Shown piece by piece: positions 48,579-61,000 of a stretch of 64,000 nucleotides of DNA; position 1 is the stretch's first letter; each line of letters opens with the position of its first letter. The notes under the pieces were generated by a model. That model ran no database searches. It had not been told where the DNA came from and saw nothing but the letters and a program-made list of their open reading frames with translations. Source of the stretch: Drechslerella dactyloides. Lineage: Eukaryota > Ascomycota > Orbiliomycetes > Orbiliales > Orbiliaceae. The position numbers and the translations under genes are program-made. The stretch is from positions 1,798,001 through 1,862,000 of the forward strand of contig JAGTWJ010000017.1 of NCBI GenBank assembly GCA_020064725.1, given 5' to 3'.

Positions 48579-50470
48579 ACGTCAATGATAAGCGAACGGA
48601 TCAGACAAGCGAGCGGATCACCTCACCACACCTACGCGCCCACCACTCCTCCTATACCTTATACCTCCACAACCACCGCAATGCCTGCCTCTACGACCGA
48701 ATCCAGAGTTCTTCTAGCTATTGAAGCTATGAAAAAAGACCAAGAATTAAGTATTCGAGCTGCTGCTAAGCATTATGATGTCCCTTATACCACCTTAGTC
48801 TGCCGATATAATGGCCGCTCTTCACGATGCGACAGCATCCCTAAATCGCGAAACCTTACAAAATTGGAGGAGGATGCCATTGTTCAATATATACTTGAGC
48901 TATGTGCGCGGTCTTTTCATCCTAGGCTGGGTAGTGTGGAAGATATGGCCAACCAGCTGCTGCTGGCGCGTAGCGACGATAGTACGCGACGCGTCGGTAA
49001 GAGATGGGCTGGTAACTTTGTCAAACGCCGCCCAGAGCTACAGACGCGTCTGTCCAGGAAGTACGACTACCAGCGAGCGAAATGCGAAGATCCTGTACTT
49101 ATCAGCAAGTGGTTTCAGCTAATAGAGGCTGTAAAGACCAAGTACGGCATCGCGGACAATGACATCTACAACTTCGACGAGACTGGCTTCGCAATGGGCA
49201 TAATATCTACAACTACTGTTGTTACAGGTGCTGAAACACGCGATAAAGCTAAGCTGGCGCAGCCTGGGAATCGCGAGTGGGCAACAGTTATCCAGGGGAT
49301 AGGCGCAGAAGGTTGGGCAGTGCCGCCATTTATTGTCCTCGCTGGGCAACACCACTTAGCTAGCTGGTATACAGCGACAAAGCTACCAGCGGATTGGGTT
49401 ATTGCGCTTTCTGATAACGGCTGGACGACGAACGAGCTCGCTCTACAGTGGCTAAAGCACTTCGACAAGTTTACAGCGCGGCGCTGCATTTCGGACTACC
49501 GGCTATTAGTCCTAGATGGTCACGAAAGCCACCACTCTGTTGCCTTTGAGCTATACTGCCAGGAGCATAAGATTGTCACAATCTGCATGCCGCCGCATTC
49601 ATCGCATATCCTCCAGCCACTGGATATTGGCTGCTTTGGGCCATTAAAGCAGGCGTATAGCCATGAGGTGGAGAGCTTGGTGCGCGCGTACGTTAACCAT
49701 ATCTCTAAGCTGGAGTTTCTCACCGGGTTCCACAAGGCGTTTACTGCTGCAATAACACCTAAAAACATACGCAGCAGCTTTGCTGGAGCTGGCATTGTAC
49801 CTTATAACCCTGACAAAGTTTTATCAAAGCTGGATATACAGTTGCCAGCAGCTACTCCAGCGAATTCACGTCCAGGCACTGCGAATGCGGCAGCTACCTG
49901 GACTACAAAAACACCATTAAACCCATCAGAGGCTAGCCTACAAGCAGGCCTGATCAAAAACCAGATTACCCAGTACCAGAATAGCTCTCCTACATTACTG
50001 CTAGCAGCTGTGGACCAGCTGTCTAAAGGGACACAGACTATAATGCATCAATTGGCACTTATACGTGCAGAGAACACAACACTGCGCTCTGCTAATGAAG
50101 CATTAAGTAAACGGCGGCGGGCAAAAAGACAGCGTATACAGCATGGAGGCATGCTCACCATACACCAGGCAGGTGATATACTGGACCAAGACACCATAGG
50201 TAGGCAGCATAAGCAGGTAGAGCCAAAAAACTGTCAGGACAACATGCAGCCAGGAGGGGGCTCTGGAAGGGTATTGCGCTGCAGTCAATGCGGTAGAGCT
50301 GGGCATAATATTCGAACATGTCAAGAGGCATCTTAAGCATGTAAATAAGCTATTTAGTATGTATCTAGCCCAAAGCTATAGTATTGTGGTGGTGAAATCA
50401 GTATTTTCGTTGAGATGGGGTGGTGAGGTGATCCGCTCGCTTGTCTGATCCGTTCGCTTATCATTGACGT
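48579..50470 (+). mobile_element. F10: intact Fot1/pogo-type DNA transposon, TIR type D
   Basis: The element is 1,892 bp, with TA at 48577-48578 and 50471-50472, and 51-bp TIRs that match perfectly, starting ACGTCAATGATAAGCGAACG. Each TIR holds two direct subrepeats (AAGCGAACGGATCA and AAGCGAGCGGATCA), likely transposase binding sites. It encloses one intact transposase gene at about 50% GC, against about 20% outside. It lies in the RT region of the dead gypsy copy G-C, and the flanks rejoin there as uninterrupted gypsy sequence. It shows no sign of RIP, so it arrived after the last RIP round here. Confidence 0.95.
48681..50336 (+). CDS. Fot1/pogo-family DDD transposase, intact
   Basis: Cuts the element out and inserts it at TA dinucleotides; acts in the nucleus. 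The protein is 551 aa from the ATG at 48681. The frame is open from 48585 (583 aa), but that ATG lies in the TIR and is not shared by type B copies, whereas MPASTTES at 48681 aligns with the starts of F1, F3 and F6. Domains (551-aa numbering): psq-type HTH about 9-45; CENP-B/Tc5-type HTH about 60-122; DDE_1 core with D166 (NFDETG), D279 (LDGHESH) and D315 (QPLD), the DDD triad of the pogo/Fot group. A leucine-bearing coiled coil lies at about 444-476, then a basic stretch (KRRRAKRQR) that could be a nuclear signal. A CCHC zinc knuckle is at 534-547 (C534, C537, H542, C547). The length agrees with Fot1-type transposases (about 540 aa). No intron is needed. Other frames across it are shadows. 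Confidence 0.95.
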   Translation: MPASTTESRVLLAIEAMKKDQELSIRAAAKHYDVPYTTLVCRYNGRSSRCDSIPKSRNLTKLEEDAIVQYILELCARSFHPRLGSVEDMANQLLLARSDDSTRRVGKRWAGNFVKRRPELQTRLSRKYDYQRAKCEDPVLISKWFQLIEAVKTKYGIADNDIYNFDETGFAMGIISTTTVVTGAETRDKAKLAQPGNREWATVIQGIGAEGWAVPPFIVLAGQHHLASWYTATKLPADWVIALSDNGWTTNELALQWLKHFDKFTARRCISDYRLLVLDGHESHHSVAFELYCQEHKIVTICMPPHSSHILQPLDIGCFGPLKQAYSHEVESLVRAYVNHISKLEFLTGFHKAFTAAITPKNIRSSFAGAGIVPYNPDKVLSKLDIQLPAATPANSRPGTANAAATWTTKTPLNPSEASLQAGLIKNQITQYQNSSPTLLLAAVDQLSKGTQTIMHQLALIRAENTTLRSANEALSKRRRAKRQRIQHGGMLTIHQAGDILDQDTIGRQHKQVEPKNCQDNMQPGGGSGRVLRCSQCGRAGHNIRTCQEAS

Positions 50471-52155
50471 TATATATAGTATATTTAAATAATATTTTTA
50501 TTTATAATATAGATTTTAATTAATATTAAAAATATATTAACTAAATTTTTAAAATTTTAAATTAATATAAACTTAAAATTAACTTAAAAAATTCTAAATT
50601 TAAAATAATTAAAGTTAAATTTTTAGGAATTATTATAATTTTATATATTTAAAGAAGGTATAAGTTATATAAACCTAATTAATATTTAAAATATTTAAAG
50701 AGATATAAGTTTTTTTAAAATTATTAATAATTTATTTAAAAATATAATTATTTAGTTTTTATTTTTTTAAAATTAATAAAAAAGAATATATAATTTAAAA
50801 TAATTAAAAAAAGAATTAAAACTTTTTAAATTTTAAAAAATGTTTTTATTTTAATATTAATTTTTAAATTTTATAATTTAAAATTATTAATATAAATAGA
50901 AATTAATATTTTTATAGTAGTTTTAAAAATTTATTTATTATAAAAGTAATTTAATTAGAAATAATACTTTATTACCTATTTATTATATAAATTTAATATT
51001 ATAGAAATTAAATATTTAATTTATAATAAAAATTTTATAATTATTTTATATACTTATAAAAAATAAAAAATTTATTTATAAATTATAGAATTATTTAAAA
51101 TATTTTTAAATTATACAAACTTTATTTATTTTTTAATAATAAAAGAATTTAGTAGATATTAAATTTAATAATAAAAAATATTTCATAAATATAATATAAA
51201 AATTATTTATTTTAAAAAAAAAAAATATTAAAACTAATATTATTAGTTAATAATTAATAAAAAATATCTTTATAAATAAAAAAATAATTCTGGAATAATA
51301 TAAAAATATTATTATTATTAATAAAAAACTTAATTTAATTATCTATAAAATTAAATTTAAAATAATTATTAAACTTAAAAAAAGCTATTAAAAAAATATA
51401 ATAATAAAAAAAGTATTTTAGAATTTTAAAGAAAATATTATATTTTTTTTAAAAAATTATTTTTATATTTTAAATAAAAAAATTATAATTTAAAATCTTA
51501 TAATTATATTATAATATATTTATATATAAATATCTAGGAATTAAAAGAATATAAAAACTTATTATATAATAATATTTTTAATTTAAAATAAGATAATAAA
51601 TTAAATAATATATTAAAATATATAATTTATATTTAAGAAATAAATTAATAAAATATATATTATATAGATATCTATAATCTAATAAAATATTTAGTAAATT
51701 ATTTTAAATTATAATTTATAATTTTATATAAGAATTACTTTATTTAAAAGATTTCTTAATAAATTAAATTTATAATAAAATTCTAATTATTATTTATAAA
51801 TTTATTAAGATTATTATCTTAGAACTTTAGAATAATTTTTAATAATCTATAATAAATAAATATTTAATTAATATAAATTATAAAAAAAATATATTTATAA
51901 TAGAGATCCTCTCTTTAATCATAAATATTAAAAATATATTATAAATATTTTAAATACTAAGTTTAATATAGTAATAAAAAAAAAAACCTAAATTAATAGA
52001 ATATTGGAATAAATAATCTAGATAGTAGAAATTTATTTTAGATTATTTTTAAATTATATATAAAATAATTAGATAAAACTACTATTTATAGTAGAATTTA
52101 TCTATAATTTATTAAAATATTTAATTATAAATTATATATTTTATAAAATATTATA

Positions 52156-52491
52156 CTAGAAGGCTGCTTGCGCAGCACTTAAACCCGACTGATAAGCGCC
52201 GTATTGTATTTATTTTATAGATTTATTTTTATTTGTATGGGCATGAGCATGGGCATGAGCGGCGTGGGCAGCCGAGCATGTTTGTTGTGTGCTGAGCGTG
52301 GCTGCGTGGCTGCTGCGCGGCTGCTGCGCGGCTGTGCTCAGCCGGAGTTTCGGCCGCCGAGGCACGGGCTGTCTAAAATTTCTAAGTTCGCAAAAAACAA
52401 CACATTTTTTCTGGGCCACCCTGCAGATTTTGGTGTGGGTGCCCTTTGTGCACTGGGGAGCTCTACTAGTTCCCTCCTTATCAGTCGGGCA
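52156..52491 (-). mobile_element. H3: non-autonomous Helentron-like element
   Basis: The element is 336 bp, reverse. On the minus strand it starts TGCCCGACTGATAAGGAGGG, has CTCCCCAGTG and AAAAAATGTGTTGTTTTT, and ends TCAGTCGGGTTTAAG, hairpin GCTGC-GCAA-GCAGC and CTTCTAG. Compared with G-B at 34345-34370, the flanks rejoin with one T extra, fitting insertion between two Ts without duplication. The interior 52250-52370 is GC-rich with tandem GGCTGCTGCGC units; overlapping frames of 69-114 codons there reflect composition and have no protein features. It shows no RIP and is inserted in G-C integrase. Confidence 0.85.
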
Positions 52492-52787
52492 AAATTGGAA
52501 TCTGTAAATTACACAACTAGTTTTATTTATAAAAAAAGAAATATTTAATATTAAAAACTATTTTAAATTTATAAATAAATTTTATAAATATTTAAAAAAT
52601 AATTTAGATTTTATAGTTTAAACTATATCTTATTATTATAATAAAAAGAGAATAAAAATATCTTTTTTTTTAAAAAAAAAAATAAAATATATTTATTTAT
52701 AAAAAATATTAAAATAAAGAGATTTAACTAAAAACTTGATTTTTAAAAACTTAGACTATATATTATAATTAAAAAATTAAATAAATA

Positions 52788-54679
52788 ACGTATTCCACAA
52801 GCGAGCGGACCACACAAACAAGCAGACCACCTCTCAACACCAGTATAACTATTCCTCTTCTACACTATATTACCTCCATAATTATTATTATAGCTGTTAC
52901 TACAACTAAATTCTAAATTATTCTAGCTATTAAAACTTTAAAAAAAAATCAAAAATTAAACATTCAAACTACTATTAAGTTTTATAACATCTTTTATACT
53001 ACTTTACTATACTAATATAATAGTTGTATTTCAAAAACAGACAATACCTTTAAATTATAAAATCTTATAAAATTAAAAAAGGATATTATTATTCAGTATA
53101 TATTTAAGTTATTTACACAATCTTTTCATCTTAAGTTAGGTAGTATAAAAAATATGATTAATTAGCTACTATCAACACATACTAACAATAGTATATGATA
53201 TATTAGTAAAAATTAGACAATAAATTTTGTAAAATACCACCCAGAATTCTAGATATATCTATTTAAAAAATATAACTACCAGTGAGCTAAATACAAAAAC
53301 CTAGATTTTATTCAAAAATGGTTTTAGTTTTTATAAGTAACAAAAGCAAAGTATAGTATTATAAATAATAATATCTATAACTTTAATAAAATAGGTTTTA
53401 TAATAGACATAATTTCTACAACTATAGTTGTCACAAAAACTAAAATACATAATAAAATTAAGCTGGTATAGCCTAGGAATTGCAAATAAACAACAGTTAT
53501 TTAGAGGATAAATGTAGAAGGTTAGACAGTATTATTATTTATTATCCTAACTGGTTAATACTACTTAGCTAGCTAGTATATAAAGATTAATTTACTAAAT
53601 AACTAGGTTATTACACTTTCCAATAACAACTAAACAATAAATAAAGTTATTGTAGAATAATTAAAGCATTTCAACCACTTTATAATATAGTGTTACATTT
53701 TAGACTACCAGCTATTAATCCTAGATAGTTATAACAGTTATTATTTAGTATTTTTCAAGCTTTATTATCAAAAGCATAAAATTATTACAATCTATATACC
53801 ACCATATTTTTTATATCTTTTTTAGCTATTAGATATTAGGTGCTTTAGGCTATTGAAACAGGTATATAATTACTAGATAAAGGATTTAATATATATATAT
53901 ATTAACTATATTAGCAAGCTAGAATTCTTCTCTGGGTTTTATAGGGTATTTACTACTATAATAATATCTAAGAATATATATAATAGTTTTATTAGAACTG
54001 GTATTATACCTTATGATTTTGATAAAGTTTTCTTAAAACCAAATATGTAGCTGCTAGTGTCTACCCCAATAAATTCACATCTTAATACCATAAATACAGT
54101 AACTACCTAAACAACAAAAACCTTAATAAATTTTTCAGAAGCTAATCTATAATTAAAATTTATTAAAAACTAGATTACCCAACATCAAAATAGCTCTCCA
54201 ACATCATTACTAATTATTATAGACTAATTTACTAAAAGGATATAAATAATAATACACCAGCTAGTACTTATATAAATAAAAAACACAATATTATATTCTG
54301 TTAATGAGATATTAAATAAATATCAGTAGGTAAAAAAATAGTTTATATAATATAGAGGTATGCTTACCATACATTAGGCTAATAAAATCTTAGATAATAA
54401 TACTGTAAATAAGTAGAATAAGCAGATAAGGTGTTTAAATTATTAAAGTAGCCTCCAGCTAGAAGCTATTTTTGGAAAGATAATTTACTATAGTAGTTAT
54501 GGTGAGTCTAAATATAATATTTAAATATATTAATAAATATTTTAAGTATATAACTAAGCAAATTAGTATATATATAGCTTAGTGTAATAATAGTGTGGTT
54601 ATAAAGCCAATATTTTTACTGGGGTAGGATGTTGAGGTGGTCTACTCGCTTGTGTGGTCCGCTCGCTTGTGGAATACGT
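52788..54679 (+). mobile_element. F11: RIP-killed Fot-type transposon, TIR type B
   Basis: The element is 1,892 bp, with TA at 52786-52787 and 54680-54681. Left end ACGTATTCCACAAGCGAGCG. Transposase is on the plus strand from about 52892 and is broken throughout. The left part has lost G (C kept), 53860-54050 has lost C, the next stretch has lost G again, and 54440-54679 keeps G, so several changes of RIP strand occur in one copy. It is inserted in the G-C integrase-chromodomain interval. Confidence 0.9.
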
Positions 54680-56285
54680 TATCTTTTTAAACTTTATATT
54701 CTTAGAAATTCTAAAATCTATAAAATATTTTATATTATTTTATTTAAATCTATATTTAATAAACTTAGAAAAAAAATAGATAATTTAAAAATTAAGGAAG
54801 ATAATTATAATAAATATAAAATTAAAAAGATTTTAAATTATAAAAATAATTTAAAAATATTAATTAATAAATTTTTAATTAAATAAAAAAAATTATTTAT
54901 TAAAAAAAAATTTATAATAATTAGAAGATAATATTTTACTAAAATTTATTAGATAATATTTTGAAAAAATTAATGTTTGTTAAATAAGATAAAATCTACT
55001 ATTATAATAATTTTAAGAAAAATTTAGAAAGAATATTAAAAATATAAAAAATTAATAATAATTATATAATTATATTAAATAAATTTACTCTATTTTGAGA
55101 TTATATTTTTTAATATTAAAATTATTATTAGATGTAAGAAATTTATATATATATAAAATTTTTTTTTTTTTAAAATATAAATTAATTTATTTATAATTTT
55201 ATAAATATTATCTTAATAATAAGAAACTTTGTTTAAAATATTAATATTTATTTAAGTTTTAAAATAAAGATATAATATAACTAGTTTAAAAGCTAGTATT
55301 TTTTAATAATTACAATAAATAAAATATACTATTATTATAATAAAAAAATAAAGAAAATAAGAATTATAAAAAAAAAAAAAAAAAAAAAAATAATAAATTT
55401 ATTTTATTTTATCTTTTTTTATATAATAAAATTTTATAGAATAATTTTTAGAATTATATATATAATATAATATAAATTAGTACTAACTATATTTAATAAT
55501 ATATATATATTGAAAGAATACTATATTAAGTATTAAGATTTGTATTATTGTTATTTAAAAAAGCTTTAAAATTAAAAGATTCTAGATTTTAGATATTTTT
55601 TAGAAATATCTTGATCTTTTAAGAGTCTTTTGTTTTTTTATGGATTTTTTTTCTTAATATATAATCTTATTTAATTTAGTATTAAGAAAAAATATCTTTT
55701 TTTTAATATAAAGGATTTGAAAAGATATCTTAGTAGTTTTAGAAATAGTTTTTAATAATTTAATTTGTTTAATTTTTAAGGATTTTAATTTCTTTTCTTT
55801 TTTTTAGATTTGCTGAAGAATTTGATTTGTTATAATTATATTAGTACTTATTAGTAATAGAATTCTAGAAAAAAAACAAAAATATTTATATTTAGAAATT
55901 ATAATATAATTGTTACTAAGATATATATAGGATATATATTTTTAATTTTAAATAAAAAAAATAAAATAATTAATATTTTTTTTATTATAAGATTTATATA
56001 TAGTAATAAGATGTTGATTTTACTTTTTAATCTAATAAGTTTATTTAATATGATGTTTAAAAATAGATTTCTTGTAATAATTAGTAGGTATAATAGAATT
56101 ATATTATATAAAAAATATATTAAAAAAAAGAAAAAATTAAAATTATCTAAGAATAATAAATTGAATTATATTATATTTGATTATTTAATTTTATTATATA
56201 TAAAAAACCTATACTACTTTATTTTATATTAATAATATCTATATCCAAATTAGTATATTGTTAATTTTAATAAAAAAAAGAATAA

Positions 56286-56891
56286 TATTATAAAATAACA
56301 ATATAATATCTAAATATCTTATATAGACTAGATTTTTATACTCAGTCCACCTAGTATATAAAATAATAATATATCTATATATTTTATAAATTGAATTTCT
56401 ATATTAAATATATATCTATATAAATATATTTTATATAAATACTAAAACTATATAAAATATATTATTATACAAAAAAATAATTTATATTATCTTTCTCTTA
56501 AAATAAAAACTATTATAATAAATTAGAAATATATAATACAATTGTAAATTATAGATTATAAATTAATTTTTAATAGAGTTATAAGTTATAAATTATCTAA
56601 ATATATTAATATATTTTTACTATTTTATATATTAAATGTTATATATTTAATTAATTTATTTTATTAATTAATTAATAACTTTCTCTTAAATTTTATTAAT
56701 CAATATTTAAATTATAATATTTTAATAAATAATCTATTTTATTATTATTATTATATATTTTATTCTAATAGTTATTATTATATTTAATATATACTTATCT
56801 TTTTTTATTAAGAATCTATATAATAGTGACTAAGAGTCAGAGATTTTAGAAGTGGAGTGTGTTTGACCTGGTCCTGGGCCGAAGTGTAACA
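56286..56891 (+). repeat. G-C 3' LTR
   Basis: It starts TATTATAAAATAACA and ends GGCCGAAGTGTAACA, 606 bp, shorter than the 687-bp G-B LTR because of small deletions. The final 40 bp (CCTGGTCCTGGGCCGAAGTG) are unmutated while the rest is nearly all A/T. The next bases (CAAAC) and the reverse-oriented G-D sequence follow directly. No matching 5' LTR was found. Confidence 0.85.
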
Positions 56892-56925
56892 CAAACAATA
56901 TAATTAAATATTCAAATAATCTATA

Positions 56926-57174
56926 ACGTCAACAATAAGCGACTGGACCAGACAAGCGACCGGACCACCCCCCTTGTATATTTCTTTAATTTAATATAAA
57001 AAAAATTTAAAAAAATATTTTTAGATTTGTAATAGTTTATATAAACAAGATTAATTTTATTCTAATTTTAAATTAATTATTGATTAAGTTATCAATAAAA
57101 AGTGTTTTGGTAGGGTGTTGGTTTATATGGGGTGGTCCGCTCGCTTGTGTGGTCCGCTCGCTTGTGGAATACGT
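56926..57174 (-). mobile_element. M6: 249-bp chimeric-end MITE, reverse
   Basis: TA at 56924-56925 and 57175-57176. The flanks (ATTAAATATTCAAATAATC and TCTAATTTTAAAAATAG) rejoin as the inverse of G-C RT at about 48480-48510, so this is a clean insertion in G-D. A at position 145. Confidence 0.95.
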
Positions 57175-58000
57175 TATCTAATTTTAAAAATAGTTTTTTA
57201 TTCTTTTTTAAAATTAATTCTAATATTATAATATATATTAATAAAATTAAATTTTATATAAATTATAATACCTAATATCTTATCAAAAAATTTATTAATA
57301 AAAGATAAAAATCCTTTATCTTTAATAACTATTATATTAAAAATTCAATAATCAATATAGATTTATAATTTATCTAAGTCTTTTTTTTTTACAAACAAAA
57401 TAAAATATTTTATTAATAAATTAAAAAATTATATATATCTTATTTTAAATTTTTTTTTAATATATTTTCAAAATATTATTATCTTTTAATTAATACATCT
57501 ATAAATAGATATAAATCTTAATTATATTCCTTCTTATAAAAATATCAAATATTTAAATAAATTAATTTTTAATAAAATTTATTTTTTTAATATAGATTAA
57601 AAAAATTTTTTTTTTCTTAAATATTTATTTTAAAATATCTAATTTTTTAATTATTATATATAATCCTCTAATTTAAATCTATATTTATTATAAAATTTTT
57701 AGTTTATATTTATATTTATTTTAATTTCTTTTTTAAATAAATATATTATAGATAAGTTTTTTTAAAAATATTTCTATTAATTAATTATATTCTAATAATT
57801 TTTTAGTAATTATAATTATTAAAAATAATTTCTTTTTTTCTTTAATTAATATTAAGATTATATTTTATTAATTATAAAAATCTAAAAACTAATAAAATAT
57901 CTTTTAAAAAATTTAGAATATTAATAATATATTCTTCCAAATATCTATTAATCAATAATTTAAGGATTATTTCTTAAATAATTTTTTCTAAAATTTAATA

Positions 58001-61000
58001 ACGTATTCCACAAGCGAGCGGACCACACAAGCGAGTGGACCACCTCTCAACACCGGTACGACTACTCCTTTTCTACACCATATTACCTCTATAACTACTA
58101 TTATGGTTACTATTATAACTGAATTTTAAATTATTCTAGCTATTAAAGCTCTGGAAAAAAATTAAAAATTAAGTATTTAAGTTATTATTAAGTTTTATAA
58201 TATCTTTTATATTATTTTATTATATTAGTATAATAGCTGTATTTTGAAGGTAGATAGTACTTCTAAATTATAAAACCTTATAAAATTAAAAAAGGATGTT
58301 ATTATTTAGTATATATTTAAGTTATTTGTACAGTCTTTTTATTTTAGGTTGGATAGTGTAGAAGATATAGCTAATTAGCTACTGTTGATATATGCTAGTG
58401 ATAGTATATAATATGTTGGTAAGAATTGGGTGGTAAACTTTGTAAAATATTATCTAGAGTTTTAGATATGTTTGTCCAGAAAGTATAACTATTAGTGAGT
58501 TAAATGTGAAGATCTGGATTTTATTCAAAAGTGGTTTTAGTTTTTATAAATAATAAAAGTGAAGTATGGTATTATGGATAGTAATATCTATAATTTTAAT
58601 AAGATAAATTTTATAATAAGTATGATCTCTATAATTATGGTTATTATAGAAGTTAAAATATATAATAAAGTTAAGCTGGTACAGCCTGGGAATTGTGAAT
58701 AGGTAATAGTTATTTAGGGGATAGGTGTGGAAGATTAGGTAGTATTGTTATTTATTATCCTAGCTGGCTAATATTATCTAGTTAATTGGTATATAGAGAC
58801 TAATTTATTAAATAACTGGGTTATTATATTCTCTGATAATAGCTGGATAATAAATAAGATTATTATAGAGTGGTTAAAGTATTTCAACTATTTTATAGTG
58901 TGGTGTTGTATTTCAGATTATTGGCTATTAGTTTTAGATGGTTATAATAGTTATTATTTAGTATTTTTTGAGCTTTATTGTTAAGAACATAAGATTATTA
59001 TAGTTTGTATACTGTTATATTTTTTATATCTTTTTTAGTTGTTAGATGTTGGAAGTTTTGAACTATTAAAATAGGTGTATAGTTGCTAGGTGAAAAACTT
59101 AATGTGTGTGTATATTAATTATATTAGCAAGCTAGAGTTCTTTTCTAGATTTTATAGGATATTTATTATTATAATAACACTTAAGAATATATATAGCAGC
59201 TTTACTAAAACTAGTATTGTACCTTATAATTCTGATAGGGTCTTCTTAAAGCTAAATGTGCAGTTGTTAGTGTCTACCCTAATAAATTTATGTTCTAATA
59301 CTGTAAATGTAGTAACTACCTAGATAATAAAAACCCTAATAAATCTTTTAGAAGCTGGTTTATAATTAATGTATTCTACAAGCGAGCGAACACCCCAAGC
59401 GAGTGAACACCCTCCCCACCCCACCCTAACAAAAACACCATCTTTACTACCACACCACTGTTAGGATGGTGTAGGAAATCTATGCTGTGCTAGTCTCAAT
59501 TCTTAAGATGCCTCTTGATAGGTTTGGATATTATGGTTGGGTTTATTATAGTGGTTATAGTGTAGTATTTTTCTAGAGGTAGTCTCTAGCTAGGGGTTAT
59601 TCTGGTGGTTTGGATGTTTTATTTGTTTATTTTGTTTACTTATAATATTATTATTTAGGATTTTATTAGCTTGGTGTATGGTAAGTGTGTCTCCCTGCTG
59701 TATATACTATCTTTTTATCTGCTGGCGCTTAGATAGTGCCTAGTTTGTAGAGTGTAGTATTATATTCTCTGCCTGTATAAGTGCTAGTTGATGTATTATT
59801 GTTTGTATTTTTTTAGTAAACTGGTTTATAGCAGTTAGTAATAATGTTGGAGAGTTATTTGGATGCTGGATAATCTGGTTTTTGATAAGTTTTGATTGTA
59901 AGCTAGCTTCTAAAGGGTTTATTGGTGTTTTTGTTGTCTAAATAACTGCTATATATACAGTACTAGGGTATGAATTTACTAGGATAAATACTAATAACTG
60001 GATATCTAGCTTTAAAAAAACCCTATTAGAATTATAAAATATAATCCTAGTTCTAGTAAAGCTGCTGCATATATTCTTAAATATTATTATAGTAGTAAAT
60101 ACCTTATAGAACCTAGAAAAAAACTCTAGCTTATTAATATAGTTAATATTTGTGTGCACTAAGTCTTCCACCTAGCAACTATATACCTGTTTTAATGGTC
60201 TAAAGTATCTAATATCCAATAACTGAAAAAAATGTGAAGAATATGATAGCATACAGACTATAATAATCTTGTACTCTTGGTAATAAAGTTTGAAGATAAT
60301 TAAATGATAGCTTTTATGGCTATCTAAAACTAATAACCAGTAGTCTAAAATACAGTGCTACGCTATAAATTAGTTGAAGTGTTTTATCTACTCCACAACA
60401 AACTCATTTATTATCCAGCTATTATCAAAGAATACAATAACTTAGTCCTTTAGTAAGCTAATCTCTATATACCAACTAACTAAATGATATTTACCAACCA
60501 AAATAATAAATAATAATACTATCTAATTTTTTGTACATATCCCCTAAATAACTGTTGCTTATTCACAGTTCCCAGACTGTACCAGCTTTGCTTTATTATG
60601 GGTTTCAGCACCTATAATAACTATAATAAAAGAGATTATGTTCATTACAAAGCCTATCTCATCAAAATTGTATATATCATTATCCACAATACCATACTTA
60701 GCTTTTACAGCTTATACAAGCTATAACCAATCACTAATAAACTTATAATCTTTGTATTTAACCCACTAGTAATCATACTTTCTAGACAGGTGTATTTAGA
60801 ACTTCAGACAGTATTTTACAAAGTTTACTGCCCAGTTTTTACCAACACAACACAAGCTATCACTAGCACATATTAATAGCAGCTAATTAGCCATATCTTC
60901 CATACTACCCAATCTAAGATAAAAAAATCACATATATAACTCAAGTATATACTAAATAATAATATCCTCTTTTAATTATATAAGATTCTATAATTTCAGT

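Larger units (their letters stand above)
39229..56285 (+). mobile_element. G-C: RIPped gypsy chromovirus with seven insertions
   Basis: It begins at the equivalent of G-B 28360 and runs through gag, the Cys-rich region, pol, chromodomain and antisense region to its 3' LTR at 56286. Subtracting F8 (39599), the palindromic element (43536), M5 (44686), F9 (46102), F10 (48579), H3 (52156) and F11 (52788) leaves about 8.4 kb including LTR, close to the 8.5 kb expected from G-B. F10 splits the RT just before the YLDD motif. There is no 5' LTR. Nothing in it stays open; the 73-codon frame at 56011-56232 and similar ones are AT-rich chance frames. A 23-bp A run is at 55368-55390. Confidence 0.85.

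Noticed and set aside
49119..50340. Minus-strand and shifted frames over the transposase gene
   Set aside because: Shadows of the intact F10 transposase; only the 48681-50336 frame carries conserved motifs.
52204..52548. Overlapping plus- and minus-strand frames of 69-114 codons in the GC-rich patch
   Set aside because: They lie in the H3 Helentron and exist because GC-rich sequence has few stops; the residues follow tandem GGCTGCTGCGC units and no domain or start context supports a gene.
43404..56232. Short frames rich in I, N, K, Y (43404-43607, 54629-54886, 56011-56232)
   Set aside because: Their composition is that of RIPped AT DNA; two of them cross TIR boundaries.
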